Shown here: positions 36,101-47,572 of the stretch, one piece after another
Numbering within the stretch: the stretch's first letter is position 1
Layout: every line of letters starts with the position of its first letter
Assembly: GCF_022682495.2 (NCBI RefSeq)
Contig: NW_026527566.1
Location: 405,554 to 469,553 of the forward strand
DNA: 64,000 nucleotides
Source of the DNA: Desmodus rotundus
Lineage: Eukaryota; Chordata; Mammalia; Chiroptera; Phyllostomidae
Direction: 5' to 3'
The notes under the pieces: model-generated
The model's database searches: none
Told to the model about the DNA's origin: nothing
The model's input: only the letters and a program-made list of their open reading frames with translations
Position numbers and translations under genes: made by a program

Positions 36101-39100
36101 CTCGCTGCCACCCAGAGGACCGCGCGTTTTCCCGTGGACCACACTTCCCAGCAGCTCTCCCACCCCCGCAGAGGCAGAGTGCCAGGAAAGAACTAGGGAC
36201 CTGGTGCCTGGAAGAGGGGCCGGCCACGGTTCCGCGCCAGGTGGAGCGGTTCCGGGCGGGCGGGCGGGACCCTCGACCAAGGACCGGTTCTCCCTTGGGG
36301 AGTCTGGCCTGTGCCCCGCCTGGGAGGCCAAGAGCCTTGCTTCGCCTGCAAAGCCCCCACCCTGCCACAAGGCGGCAGACTTGGACCCAGCCGCTTCAAC
36401 CCTCCAGTCTCTGCGGAACCACCCAAAAATGGAGTGTGACCGCTGCGGCCTCAGTCCCCCAGAGCTCGAACCCCCACCTCTGTGAGGGAATCGGCGACCT
36501 CCTGTCCTTGGCGTCCGCAAAAGGCATTCACCTGCGGTGAACCTGGGCCTCGGGCGAGCACGGCCAGGCCCCATGGTAGGAGCCCGGGGAGGCAATGGCA
36601 GCCTCTGCGGCCAGGCCTCGGACTCTCCCCGGGGCTCTCTCGGGGCACGGGCACCCTCTCTCGCCTAGAGAGTGCCCACGCCGTGCCTTGAGCCCCGCGA
36701 GACACCTGCTTCCCGTGATAAGAGGCCCCCTGCCTCCGTGGAGCTTGGAACTCTGGGGCCGGGCTGCGGGTCCCTGGGCTAAGTGGCTGGAAGCCAGCAG
36801 ACCCCTCCGTCCCGACCGCCCAACTGCGAAGGACAGGGGGGAGGCCCCCAGGAGATGGCTTTGTTCAGAGCCGCGGCTGGCCGGTTTCGGGCCAAGACGC
36901 GGGACCCGGCAGGCTCAGGACAGGCAGCCCCAGCACAAGCCTCCCTCGGGGCAACGGGCCCCACCCTGGACATATCAGGCCTGCTTCACAGGGTCCCTGG
37001 GGTCGTGTCCGTGGAACTGGAAGCTCTCCCCGCCACCCAGAGGTCCGTTCCTTTTCCCGTGGACCACACTTGCCAGCCCGTCTTACACCCCGCCAGAGGC
37101 AGAGTGCCAGGGAAGAGCTAGGGAACCGGGGCCTCGATGAGGGGCGGGCCAGGGTTCCACGCCTGGTGGGCAGGGGCCCGGGCGGGCCGGAACCACGCCC
37201 AGGGACCCCGTCTCCAGGGGGGACTCGGGCCTGAGACCTGTCTGGGGGGCTATGAATCTTTCCTGGCTCAATCGGCCCCACCCTGCCCCGAGGCGGCAAA
37301 CGTGCACCGAGACGCTTCTACTCTCTAAAGTCTGGGCTGGACTTCGCGAGAAGGGACTGGGTCCACTGGGACCCGGGTCCCACAGAGCTCGAACCCCCCT
37401 CCCCGTGAAGGCATCCGCAGCCTGTGGTCCCTGGTGTCCGCAAAAGGCTTTCACCTGCGGATAACCTGGGCCCAGGTGAGCGGGACCAGGCCCCACGGCA
37501 GGAGCCTGGGGAGGCCACTGGAGCCCCGGGGGCCAGGGCTGGGCATTTTCCCGGGTGCTCTCTCAGGTCCCAGGAGCCCTCTCTCGCCCGGGGAGTGCCC
37601 ACGCCGTCCCCTGACCCCCGCAGGACGCCTGCATCCCGCCATAAGCGGCCCACCTCGTCCATGCAGCTGGGACACATGGGGCCGGGGTGCGAGGAACTGG
37701 CCTACGTGGCTGCAAACCCGCAGACCCCTCCGTCCCGTCCCCACCACTGCGAAGATCCCCCTGTTCTTCCATCCGTAAAGGGGTCCCCGGGAGGCCCCCA
37801 GGAGATGGCTTTTGTCCGAGACGCGGCTGGGAGGTTTCGGGCCAAGAGGCGGGGCCGCGCAGGCGCAAGCAGGCCCCACCCCAAGAGCATCCCTCCGGGC
37901 AACGTGCCCCCCCCTTGAGATATCAGGCCAGGTCCACAGGGTCCCTGGGCTGGTGTCAGAGTTAACGGAGGCCCTCCCTGCCACCCAGAGGACCGCGCGT
38001 TTTCCCGTGGACCACACTTGCCAGGCTGTCTCCCACCCCGCCAGAGGCAGAGTGCCAGGGAAGAGCTAGGGACCTGGGGCCGGGAAGAGGGGCCGGCCAC
38101 GGTTCCGCGCCAGGTGGAGCGGTTCCGGGCGGGCGGGCGGGACCCTCGACCAAGGACCGGTTCTTCCTTGGGGAGTCTGGCCTGTGCCCCGCCTGGGAGG
38201 CCAAGAGCCTTGCTTCGCCTGCAAAGCCCCCACCCTGCCACAAGGCGGCAGACTTGGACCCAGCCGCTTCAACCCTCCAGTCTCTGCGGAACCACCCAAA
38301 AATGGAGTGTGACCGCTGCGACCTCAGTCCCCCAGAGCTCGAACCCCCACCTCTGTGAGGGAATCGGCGACCTCCTGTCCTTGGCGTCCGCAAAAGGCAT
38401 TCACCTGCGGTGAACCTGGGCCTCGGGCGAGCACGGCCAGGCCCCATGGTAGGAGCCCGGGGAGGCAATGGCAGCCTCTGCGGCCAGGCCTCGGACTCTC
38501 CCCGGGGCTCTCTCGGGGCACGGGCACCCTCTCTCGCCTAGAGAGTGCCCACGCCGTGCCTTGAGCCCCGCGAGACACCTGCTTCCCGTGATAAGAGGCC
38601 CCCTGCCTCCGTGGAGCTTGGAACTCTGGGGCGGGCTGCGGGTCCCTGGGCTAAGTGGCTGGAAGCCAGCAGACCCCTCCGTCCCGACCGCCCAACTGGG
38701 AAGGACAGGGGGGAGGCCCCCAGGAGATGGCTTTGGTCAGAGCCGCTGCTGGCCGGTTTCGGGCCGAGACGCGGGACCCGGCAGGCTCAGGACAGGCAGC
38801 CCCAGCACAAGCCTCCCTCGGGGCAACGGGCCCCACCCTGGACATATCAGGCCTGCTTCACAGGGTCCCTGGGGTCGTGTCCGTGGAACTGGAAGCTCTC
38901 CCCGCCACCCAGAGGTCCGTTCCTTTTCCCGTGGACCACACTTGCCAGCCCGTCTCCCACCCCGCCAGAGGCAGAGTGCCAGGGAAGAGCTAGGGACCCG
39001 GGGCCTCGATGAGGGGCGGACCAGGGTTCCGCGCCTGGTGGGCAAGGGCCCGGGCGGGCGCGACCCAAGCCAAGGGACCGGGTCTCCCTGGGGGTCTCGG

Positions 39101-39876
39101 GCCTGAGACCTGGCTGGGGGGCTAAGAGTCTCTCTTGGCTCAAACGGACCCACCCTGACCCGAGGCGGAAAACTTGGACCGAGAGGCTTTTACTCTCTAA
39201 AGTCTGGGCTGAACTTTGCGAAAAGGGACTGTGTGCGCTGCGACCTGGGTCCCACAGAGCTCGAACCCCCCCTGCCCGTGAAGGGATCCGCTGCCTGTGG
39301 TCCCTGGTGTCCGCAAAAGGTATTCACCTGCGGAGAACCTGGGCCCAGGTGAGCGGGACCAGGCCCCACGGCAGGAGCCTGGGGAGGCCACTGGAGCCAC
39401 GGGGGCCAGGGCTGGGCATTTTCCCGGGTGCTCTCTCGGGTCCCAGGCGCCCTCTCTCGCCCGCGGAGTGCCCACGCCGTCCCCTGACCCCCGCAGGACG
39501 CCTGCATCCCGCCATAAGCGGCCCACCTCGTCCATGGAGCTGGGACACATGGGGCCGGGGTGCGAGCAACTGGCCTACGTGGCTGCAAACCCGCAGACCC
39601 CTCCGTCCCGTCCCCACCACTGCGAAGATCCCCCTGTTCTTCCATCCGTAAAGGGGTCCCCCTTTACGGATGGAAGAACACGGGGGAGGCCCCCAGGAGA
39701 TGGCTTTTGTCGGAGACGCGGCTGGGAGGTTTGGGGCCAATAGGCGGGGCCGCGGAGGCGCAAGCAGGCCCCACCCCAAGAGCATCCCTCCGGGCAACGT
39801 GCCCCCCCCTTGAGATATCAGGCCAGGTCCACAGGGTCCCTGGGCTGGTGTCAGTGTTAACGGAGGCCCTCCCTGC
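33196..39876. repeat. Heptamer higher-order repeat block VII (M36-M42)
   Basis: Starts: M36 33196 (A1/F), M37 34167 (Bc/F), M38 35137 (A1/F, GA centre), M39 36109 (A1/N1), M40 37034 (Bb/H), M41 37982 (A2/N2), M42 38906 (Ba/F). Length 6681 bp, in register with block VI. M38-M40 carry noticeably more private substitutions than their block VI partners. M39 and M41 share ggaagccagcag, absent elsewhere in the window. Confidence 0.88.
39630..39685. repeat. Palindrome with right-arm end mismatch (M42)
   Basis: The right arm ends agaacacgggggagg rather than agaacaggggggagg. M50 (47324-47379) has an independent change at the same end, agaacagggtggagg. Each costs one base pair at the base of the stem. 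Confidence 0.88.
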
Positions 39877-42800
39877 CACCCAGAGGCCCGCGCGTTTTCC
39901 CGTTGACCACACTTCCCAGCAGCTCTCCCACCCCCGCAGAGGCAGAGTGCCAGGAAAGAACTAGGGACCTGGTGCCTGGAAGAGGGGCCGGCCACGGTTC
40001 CGCGCCAGGTGGAGCGGTTCCGAGCGGGCGGGCGGGACACTCGACCAAGGACCGGTTCTCCCTTGGGGAGTCTGGCGTGTGCCCTGCCTGGGAGGCTAAG
40101 AGCCTTGCTTCGCCTGCAAAGCCCCCACCCTGCCACAAGGCGGCAGACTTGGACCCAGCCGCTTCAACCCTCCAGTCTCTGCGGAACCACCCAAAAATGG
40201 AGTGTGACCGCTGCGACCTCAGTCCCCCAGAGCTCGAACCCCCACCTCTGTGAGGGAATCGGCGACCTCCTGTCCTTGGCGTCCGCAAAAGGCATTCACC
40301 TGCGGTGAACCTGGGCCTCGGGCTAGCACGGCCAGGCCCCATGGTAGGAGCCCGGGGAGGCAATGGCAGCCTCTGCGGCCAGGCCTCGGACTCTCCCCGG
40401 GGCTCTCTCGGGTCCCAGGCGCCCTCTCTCGCCCGGGGAGTGCCCAAGCCGTCCCCTGACCCCCGCAGGACGCCTGCATCCCGCCATAAGCGGCCCACCT
40501 CGTCCATGGAGCTGGGACACATGGGGCCGGGGTGCGAGCAACTGGCCTACGTGGCTGCAAACCCGCAAACCCCTCCGTCCCGTCCCCACCACTGCGAAGA
40601 TCCCCCTGTTCTTCCATCCGTAAAGGGGTCCCCCTTTACGGATGGAAGAACAGGGGGGAGGCCCCCAGGAGATGGCTTTTGTCCGAGCCGGGGCTGGGTG
40701 GTTTCGGGCCAAGAGGCGGGGCCGCGCAGGCGCAAGCAAGCCCCACCCCAGAGCATCCCTCCGGGCAACGTGCCCCCCCCTTGAGATATCAGGCCAGGTC
40801 CACAGGGTCCCTGGGCTGGTGTCAGAGTTAACGGAGGCCCTCCCTGCCACCCAGAGGACCGCGCGATTTCCCGTGGACCACACGTGCCTGCCCGTCTCCC
40901 ACCCCGCCAGAGGCAGAGTGCCAGGGAAGAGCTAGGGACCTGGGACCGGGAAGAGGGGCGGGCCACGGTTCCGGGCCATGTGGGGCGTTACCGGGCGGGC
41001 GGGACCCACGCCCAGGGACAGGGTCTACCTGGGGGTCTCGGGCCTGAGACCTGCCTGGGGGGCTAGGAGTCTCTCTTGGCTCAAACGGCCCCACCCTGCC
41101 CCGAGGCGGCAAACGTGCACCTAGACGCTTCTCCTCTCTAAAGTCTGGGCTGGACTTCGCGAGAAGGCACTGTGTCCGCTGGGACCCGGTTCCCACAGAG
41201 CTCGAACGCCCCTCCCCGTGAAGGCATCCGCGGCCTGTGGTCCTTGGTGTCCGCAAAAGGCATTCACCTGCGGAGAACCCGGGCCCAGGTGAGCGCGACC
41301 AACCCCACGGCAGGAGCCTGGGGAGGCCACTGGAGCCACGGGGGCCAGGGCTGGGCATTTTCCCGGGTGCTCTCTCGTGTCCCAGGCGCCCTATTTCGCC
41401 CTGGGTGTGCCCACGCCGTCCCCTGACCCCCGCAGGACGCCTGCATCCCGCCATAAGCGGCCCACCTCGTCCATGGAGCTGGGACACATGGGGCCGGGGT
41501 GCGAGCAACTGGCCTACGTGGCTGCAAACCCGCAGACCCCTCCGTCCCGTCCCCACCACTGCGAAGATCCCCCTGTTCTTCCATCCGTAAAGGGGTCCCC
41601 CTTTACGGATGGAAGAACAGGGGGGAGGCCCCCAGGAGATGGCTTTTGTCCGAGACGCGGCTGGGAGGTTTGGGGCCAAGAGGCGGGGCCGCGCAGGCGC
41701 AAGCAGGCCCCACCCCAAGAGCATCCCTCCGGGCAACGTGCCCCCCCCTTGAGATATCAGGCCAGGTCCACAGGGTCCCTGGGCTGGTGTCAGAGTTAAC
41801 GGAGGCCCTCCCTGCGACCCAGAGGACCGCGCGTTTTCCCGTGGACCACACTTCCCAGCAGCTCTCCCACCCCCGCAGAGGCAGAGTGCCAGGAAAGAAC
41901 TAGGGACCTGGTGCCTGGAAGAGGGGCCAGCCACGGTTCCGCGCCAGGTGGAGCGGTTCCGGGCGGGCGGGCGGGACCCTCGACCAAGGACCGGTTCTCC
42001 CTTGGGGAGTCTGGCCTGTGCCCCGCCTGGGAGGCCAAGAGCCTTGCTTCGCCTGCAAAGCCCCCAACCTGCCACAAGGCGGCAGACTTGGACCCAGCCA
42101 CTTCAACCCTCCAGTCTCTGCGGAACCACCCAAAAATGCAGTGTGACCGCTGCGACCTCAGTCCCCCAGAGCTCGAACCCCCACCTCTGTGAGGGAATCG
42201 GCGACCTCCTGTCCTTGGCGTCCGCAAAAGGCATTCACCTGCGGTGAACCTGGGCCTCGGGCGAACACGGTCAGGCCCCATGGTAGGAGCCCGGGGAGGC
42301 AATGGCAGCCTCTGCGGCCAGGCCTCGGACTCTCCCCGGGGCTCTCTCGGGTCCCAGGCGCCCTCTCTCGCCCGGGGAGTGCCCACACCGTCCCCTGACC
42401 CCCGCAGGACGCCTGCATCCCGCCATAAGCGGCCCACCTCGTCCATGGAGCTGGGACACATGGGGCCGGGGTGCGAGCAACTGGCCTACGTGGCTGCAAA
42501 CCCGCAGACCCCTCCGTCCCGTCCCCACCACTGCGAAGATCCCCCTGTTCTTCCATCCGTAAAGGGGGACCCCTTTACGGATGGAAGAACAGGGGGGAGG
42601 CCCCCAGGAGATGGCTTTTGTCCGAGCCGCGGCTGGGTGGTTTCGGGCCAAGAGGCGGGGCCGCGCAGGCGCAAGCAGGCCCCACCCCAAGAGCATCCCT
42701 CCGGGCAACGTGCCCCCCCCTTGAGATATCAGGCCAGGTCCACAGGGTCCCTGGGCTGGTGTCAGTGTTAACGGAGGCCCTCCCTGCCACCCAGAGGACC

Positions 42801-45800
42801 GCGCGTTTTCCCGTGGACCACACTTCCCAGCAGCTCTCCCACCCCCGCAGAGGCAGAGTGCCAGGAAAGAACTAGGGACCTGGTGCCTGGAAGAGGGGCC
42901 GGCTACGGTTCCGCGCCAGGTGGAGCGGTTCCGGGCGGGCGGGCGGGACCCTCGACCAAGGACCGGTTCTCCCTTGGGGAGTCTGGCCTGTGCCCCGCCT
43001 GGGAGGCCAAGAGCCTTGCTTCGCCTGCAAAGCCCCCACCCTGCCACAGGCGGCAGACTTGGACCCAGCCGCTTCAACCCTCCAGTCTCTGCGGAACCAC
43101 CCAAAAATGGAGTGTGACCGCTGCGACCTCAGTCCCCCAGAGCTCGAACCCCCACCTCTGTGAGGGAATCGGCGACCTCCTGTCCTTGGCGTCCGCAAAA
43201 GGCATTCACCTGCGGTGAACCTGGGCCTCGGGCGAGCACGGCCAGGCCCCATGGTAGGAGCCCGGGGAGGCAATGGCAGCCTCTGCGGCCAGGCCTCGGA
43301 CTCTCCCCGGGGCTCTCTCGGGGCACGGGCACCCTCTCTCGCCTAGAGAGTGCCCACGCCGTGCCTTGAGCCCCGCGAGACACCTGCTTCCCGTGATAAG
43401 AGGCCCCCTGCCTCCGTGGAGCTTGGAACTCTGGGGCCGGGCTGCGGGTCCCTGGGCTAAGTGGCTGGAAGCGCGCAGACCCCTCCGTCCCGACCGCCCA
43501 ACTGCGAAGGACAGGGGGGAGGCCCCCAGGAGATGGCTTTGTTCAGAGCCGCGGCTGGCCGGTTTCGGGCCAAGACGCGGGACCCGGCAGGCTCAGGACA
43601 GGCAGCCCCAGCACAAGCCTCCCTCGGGGCAACGGGCCCCACCCTGGACATATCAGGCCTGCTTCACAGGGTCCCTGGGGTCGTGTCCGTGGAACTGGAA
43701 GCTCTCCCCGCCACCCAGAGGTCCGTTCCTTTTCCCGTGGACCACACTTGCCAGCCCGTCTTACACCCCGCCAGAGGCAGAGTGCCAGGGAAGAGCTAGG
43801 GACCCGGGGCCTCGATGAGGGGCGGGCCAGGGTTCCACGCCTGGTGGGCAGGGGCCCGGGCGGGCCGGACCCACGCCCAAGGACCCCGTCTCCAGGGGGG
43901 ACTCGGGCCTGAGACCTGCCTGGGGGGCTATGAGTCTTTCCTGGCTCAATCGGCCCCACCCTGCCCCGAGGCGGCAAACGTGCACCGAGACGCTTCTACT
44001 CTCTAAAGTCTGGGCTGGACTTCGCGAGAAGGGACTGTGTCCACTGGGACCCGGGTCCCACAGAGCTCGAACCCCCCTCCCCGTGAAGGCATCCGCGGCC
44101 TGTGGTCCCTGGTGTCCGCAAAAGGCATTCACCTGCGGAGAACCTGGGCCCAGGTGAGCGGGACCAGGCCCCACGGCAGGAGCCTGGGGAGGCCACTGGA
44201 GCCCCGGGGGCCAGGGCTGGGCATTTTCCCGGGTGCTCTCTCGGGTCCCAGGCGCCCTCTCTCGCCCGGGGAGTGCCCACGCCGTCCCCTGACCCCCGCA
44301 GGACGCCTGCATCCCGCCATAAGCGGCCCACCTCGTCCATGGAGCTGGGACACATGGGGCCGGGGTGCGAGGAACTGGCCTACGTGGCTGCAAACCCGCA
44401 GACCCCTCCGTCCCGTCCCCACCACTGCGAAGATCCCCCTGTTCTTCCATCCGTAAAGGGGTCCCTGGGAGGCCCCCAGGAGATGGCTTTTGTCCGAGAC
44501 GCGGCTGGGAGGTTTCGGGCCAAGAGGCGGGGCCGCGCAGGCGCAAGCAGGCCCCACCCCAAGAGCATCCCTCCGGGCAACGTGCCCCCCCCTTGAGATA
44601 TCAGGCCAGGTCCACAGGGTCCCTGGGCTGGTGTCAGAGTTAACGGAGGCCCTCCCTGCCACCCAGAGGACCGCGCGATTTCCCGTGGACCACACTTGCC
44701 AGGCTGTCTCCCACCCCGCCAGAGGCAGAGTGCCAGGGAAGAGGTAGGGACCTGGGGCCGGGAAGAGGGGACGGCCACGGTTCCGCGCCAGGTGGAGCGG
44801 TTCCGGGCGGGCGGGCGGGACCCTCGACCAAGGACCGGTTCTCCCTTGGGGAGTCTGGCCTGTGCCCCGCCTGGGAGGCTAAGAGCCTTGCTTCGCCTGC
44901 AAAGCCCCCACCCTGCCACAAGGCGGCAGACTTGGACCCAGCCGCTTCAACCCTCCAGTCTCTGCGGAACCACCCAAAAATGGAGTGTGACCGCTGCGAC
45001 CTCAGTCCCACAGAGCTCGAACCCCCACCTCTGTGAGGGAACCGGTGACCTCCGTCCTTGGCGTCCGCAAAAGGCATTCACCTGCGGTGAACCTGGGCCT
45101 CGGGCGAACACGGTCAGGCCCCATGGTAGGAGCCCGGGGAGGCAATGGCAGCCTCTGCGGCCAGGCCTCGGACTCTCCCCGGGGCTCTCTCGGGTCCCAG
45201 GCGCCCTCTCTCGCCCGCGGAGTGCCCACGCCGTCCCCTGACCCCCGCAGGACGCCTGCATCCCGCCATAAGCGGCCCACCTCGTCCATGGAGCTGGGAC
45301 ACATGGGGCCGGGGTGCGAGCAACTGGCCTACGTGGCTGCAAACCCGCAGACCCCTCCGTCCCGTCCCCACCACTGCGAAGATCCCCCTGTTCTTCCATC
45401 CGTAAAGGGGTCCCCCTTTACGGATGGAAGAACAGGGGGGAGGCCCCCAGGAGATGGCTTTTGTCCGAGCCGCGGCTGGGTGGTTTCAGGCCAAGAGGCG
45501 GGGCCGCGCAGTCGCAAGCAGGCCCCACCCCAAGAGCATCCCTCCGGGCAACGTGCCCCCCACTTGAGATATCAGGCCAGGTCCACAGGGTCCCTGGGCT
45601 GGTGTCAGAGTTAACGGAGGCCCTCCCTGCCACCCAGAGGACCGCGCGTTTTCCCGTGGACCACACTTGCCAGGCCGTCTCCCACCCCGCCAGAGGCAGA
45701 GTGCCAGGGACGAACTAGGGACCTGGGGCCGGGAAGCGGGGCCGGCCACGGTTCCGGGCCAGGTGGGGCGGGCCCGGGCGGGCGGGACCCACGCCCAGGG

Positions 45801-47572
45801 ACCGGGTCTCCCTGGGGGTCTCGGGCCTGAGACCTGCCTGGAGGGCTAAGAATCTCTCTTGGCTCAAACGGACCCACCCTGCCCCGAGGCGGAAAACTTG
45901 GAACGAGACGCTTCTACTCTCTAAAGTCTGGGCTGAACTTTGCGAGAAGGGACTGTGTGCGCTGCGACCTGGGTCCCACAGAGCTCGAAACCCCCCTGCC
46001 CGTGAAGGGATCCGCGGCCTGTGGTCCCTGGTGTCCGCAAAAGGCATTCACCTGCGGAGAAACTGGGCCCAGGTGAGCGGGACCAGGCCCCACGGCAGGA
46101 GCCTGGGGAGGCCACTGGAGCCCCGGGGGCCAGGGCTGGGCATTTTCCCGGGTTCTCTCTTGGGTCCCAGGCGCCCTCTCTCGCCCGGGGAGTGCCCACG
46201 CCGTCCCCTGACCCCCGCAGGACGCCTGCATCCCGCCATAAGCGGCCCACCTCGTCCATGGAGCTGGGACACATGGGGCCGGGGTGCGAGCAACTGGCCT
46301 ACGTGGCTGCAAACCCGCAGACCCCTCCGTCCCGTCCCCACCACTGCGAAGATCCCCCTGTTCTTCCATCCGTAAAGGGGTCCCCCTTTACGGATGGAAG
46401 AACAGGGGGGAGGCCCCCAGGAGATGGCTTTTGTCCGAGACGCGGCTGGGAGGTTTGGGGCCAAGAGGCGGGGCCGCGCAGGCGCAAGCAGGCCCCACCC
46501 CAAGAGCATCCCTCCGGGCAACGTGCCCCCCCCTTGAGATATCAGGCCAGGTCCACAGGGTCCCTGGGCTGGTGTCAGAGTTAACGGAGGCCCTCCCTGC
46601 CACCCAGAGGACCGCGCGTTTTCCCGTGGACCACACTTGCCAGGCTGTCTCCCACCCCGCCAGAGGCAGAGTGCCAGGGAAGAGCTAGGGACCTGGGGCC
46701 GGGAAGAGGGGCCGGCCACGGTTCCGCGCCAGGTGGAGCGGTTCCGAGCGGGCGGGCGGGACCCTCGACCAAGGACCGGTTCTCCCTTGGGGAGTCTGGC
46801 CTGTGCCCCGCCTGGGAGGCTAAGAGCCTTGCTTCGCCTGCAAAGCCCCCACCCTGCCACAAGGCGGCAGACTTAGACCCAGCTGCTTCAACCCTCCAGA
46901 CTCTGCGGAACCACCCAAAAATGGAGTGTGACCGCTGCGACCTCAGTCCCACAGAGCTCGAACCCCCACCTCTGTGAGGGAATCGGCGACCTCCGTCCTT
47001 AGCGTCCGCAAAAGGCATTAATCTGCGGTGAACCTGGGCCTCGGGCGAACACGGCCAGGCCCCATGGTAGGAGCCCGGGGAGGCAATGGCAGCCTCTGCG
47101 GCCAGGCCTCGGACTCTCCCCGGGGCTCTCTCGGGTCCCAGGCGCCCTCTCTCGCCCGGGGAGTGCCCCCGCCGTCCCCTGACCCCCGCAGGACGCCTGC
47201 ATCCCGCAATAAGCGGCCCACCTCGTCCATGGACCTGGGACACATGGGGCCGGGTGCGAGCAACTAGCCTACGTGGCTGCAAACCCGCAGACCCCTCCGT
47301 CCCGTCCCCACCACTGCGAAGATCCCCCTGTTCTTCCATCCGTAAAGGGGTCCCCCTTTACGGATGGAAGAACAGGGTGGAGGCCCCCAGGAGATGGCTT
47401 TTGTCCGAGCCGCGGCTGGGTGGTTTCGGGCCAAGAGGCGGGGCCGCGCAGGCGCAAGCAGGCCCCACCCCAAGAGCATCCCTCCGGGCAACGTGCCCCC
47501 CCCCCTTGAGATATCAGGCCAGGTCCACAGGGTCCCTGGGCTGGTGTCAGAGTTAACGGAGGCCTTCCCTGC
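39877..47572. repeat. Disrupted heptamer and transition block VIII (M43-M50)
   Basis: Starts: M43 39877 (A1/F), M44 40848 (B mosaic/F), M45 41816 (A1/F, GA centre), M46 42788 (A1/N1), M47 43712 (Bb/H), then M48 44660 (A2/F), M49 45631 (Bc/F), M50 46601 (A2/F). The first five follow the heptamer. After M47 the expected A2/N2 is replaced by an A2 left half joined to an F right half, a combination found only in M48 and M50. This is where the regular HOR gives way to the looser right-hand part. Confidence 0.82.
40848..41815. repeat. Mosaic B monomer M44
   Basis: Occupies the Bc slot of the third heptamer and has the M30/M37 right-half tag (ccctatttcgccctgggtgt), but its left half differs. From about 41108 it reads gcaaacgtgcacc, aaggcactgtgtccgctggg, ctcgaacgcccctcc and gtggtccttggtg, a set shared only with M56 (52311-53279). 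Its opening (cacgtgcctgcccg, ggggcgttaccggg) is private. It looks like a recombinant that brought a further B lineage into the heptamer. Length 968 bp, the shortest F monomer here. Confidence 0.75.

Noticed and set aside
40828..42075. 415-codon open frame on the minus strand, and similar long frames at 30403-31560, 33176-34285 and 48546-49562
   Set aside because: They run across monomer junctions and through palindromes, differ in length between near-identical copies, overlap long open frames on both strands, and have low-complexity G/P/R-rich translations with no recognisable domain. GC-rich DNA has few stops by chance.
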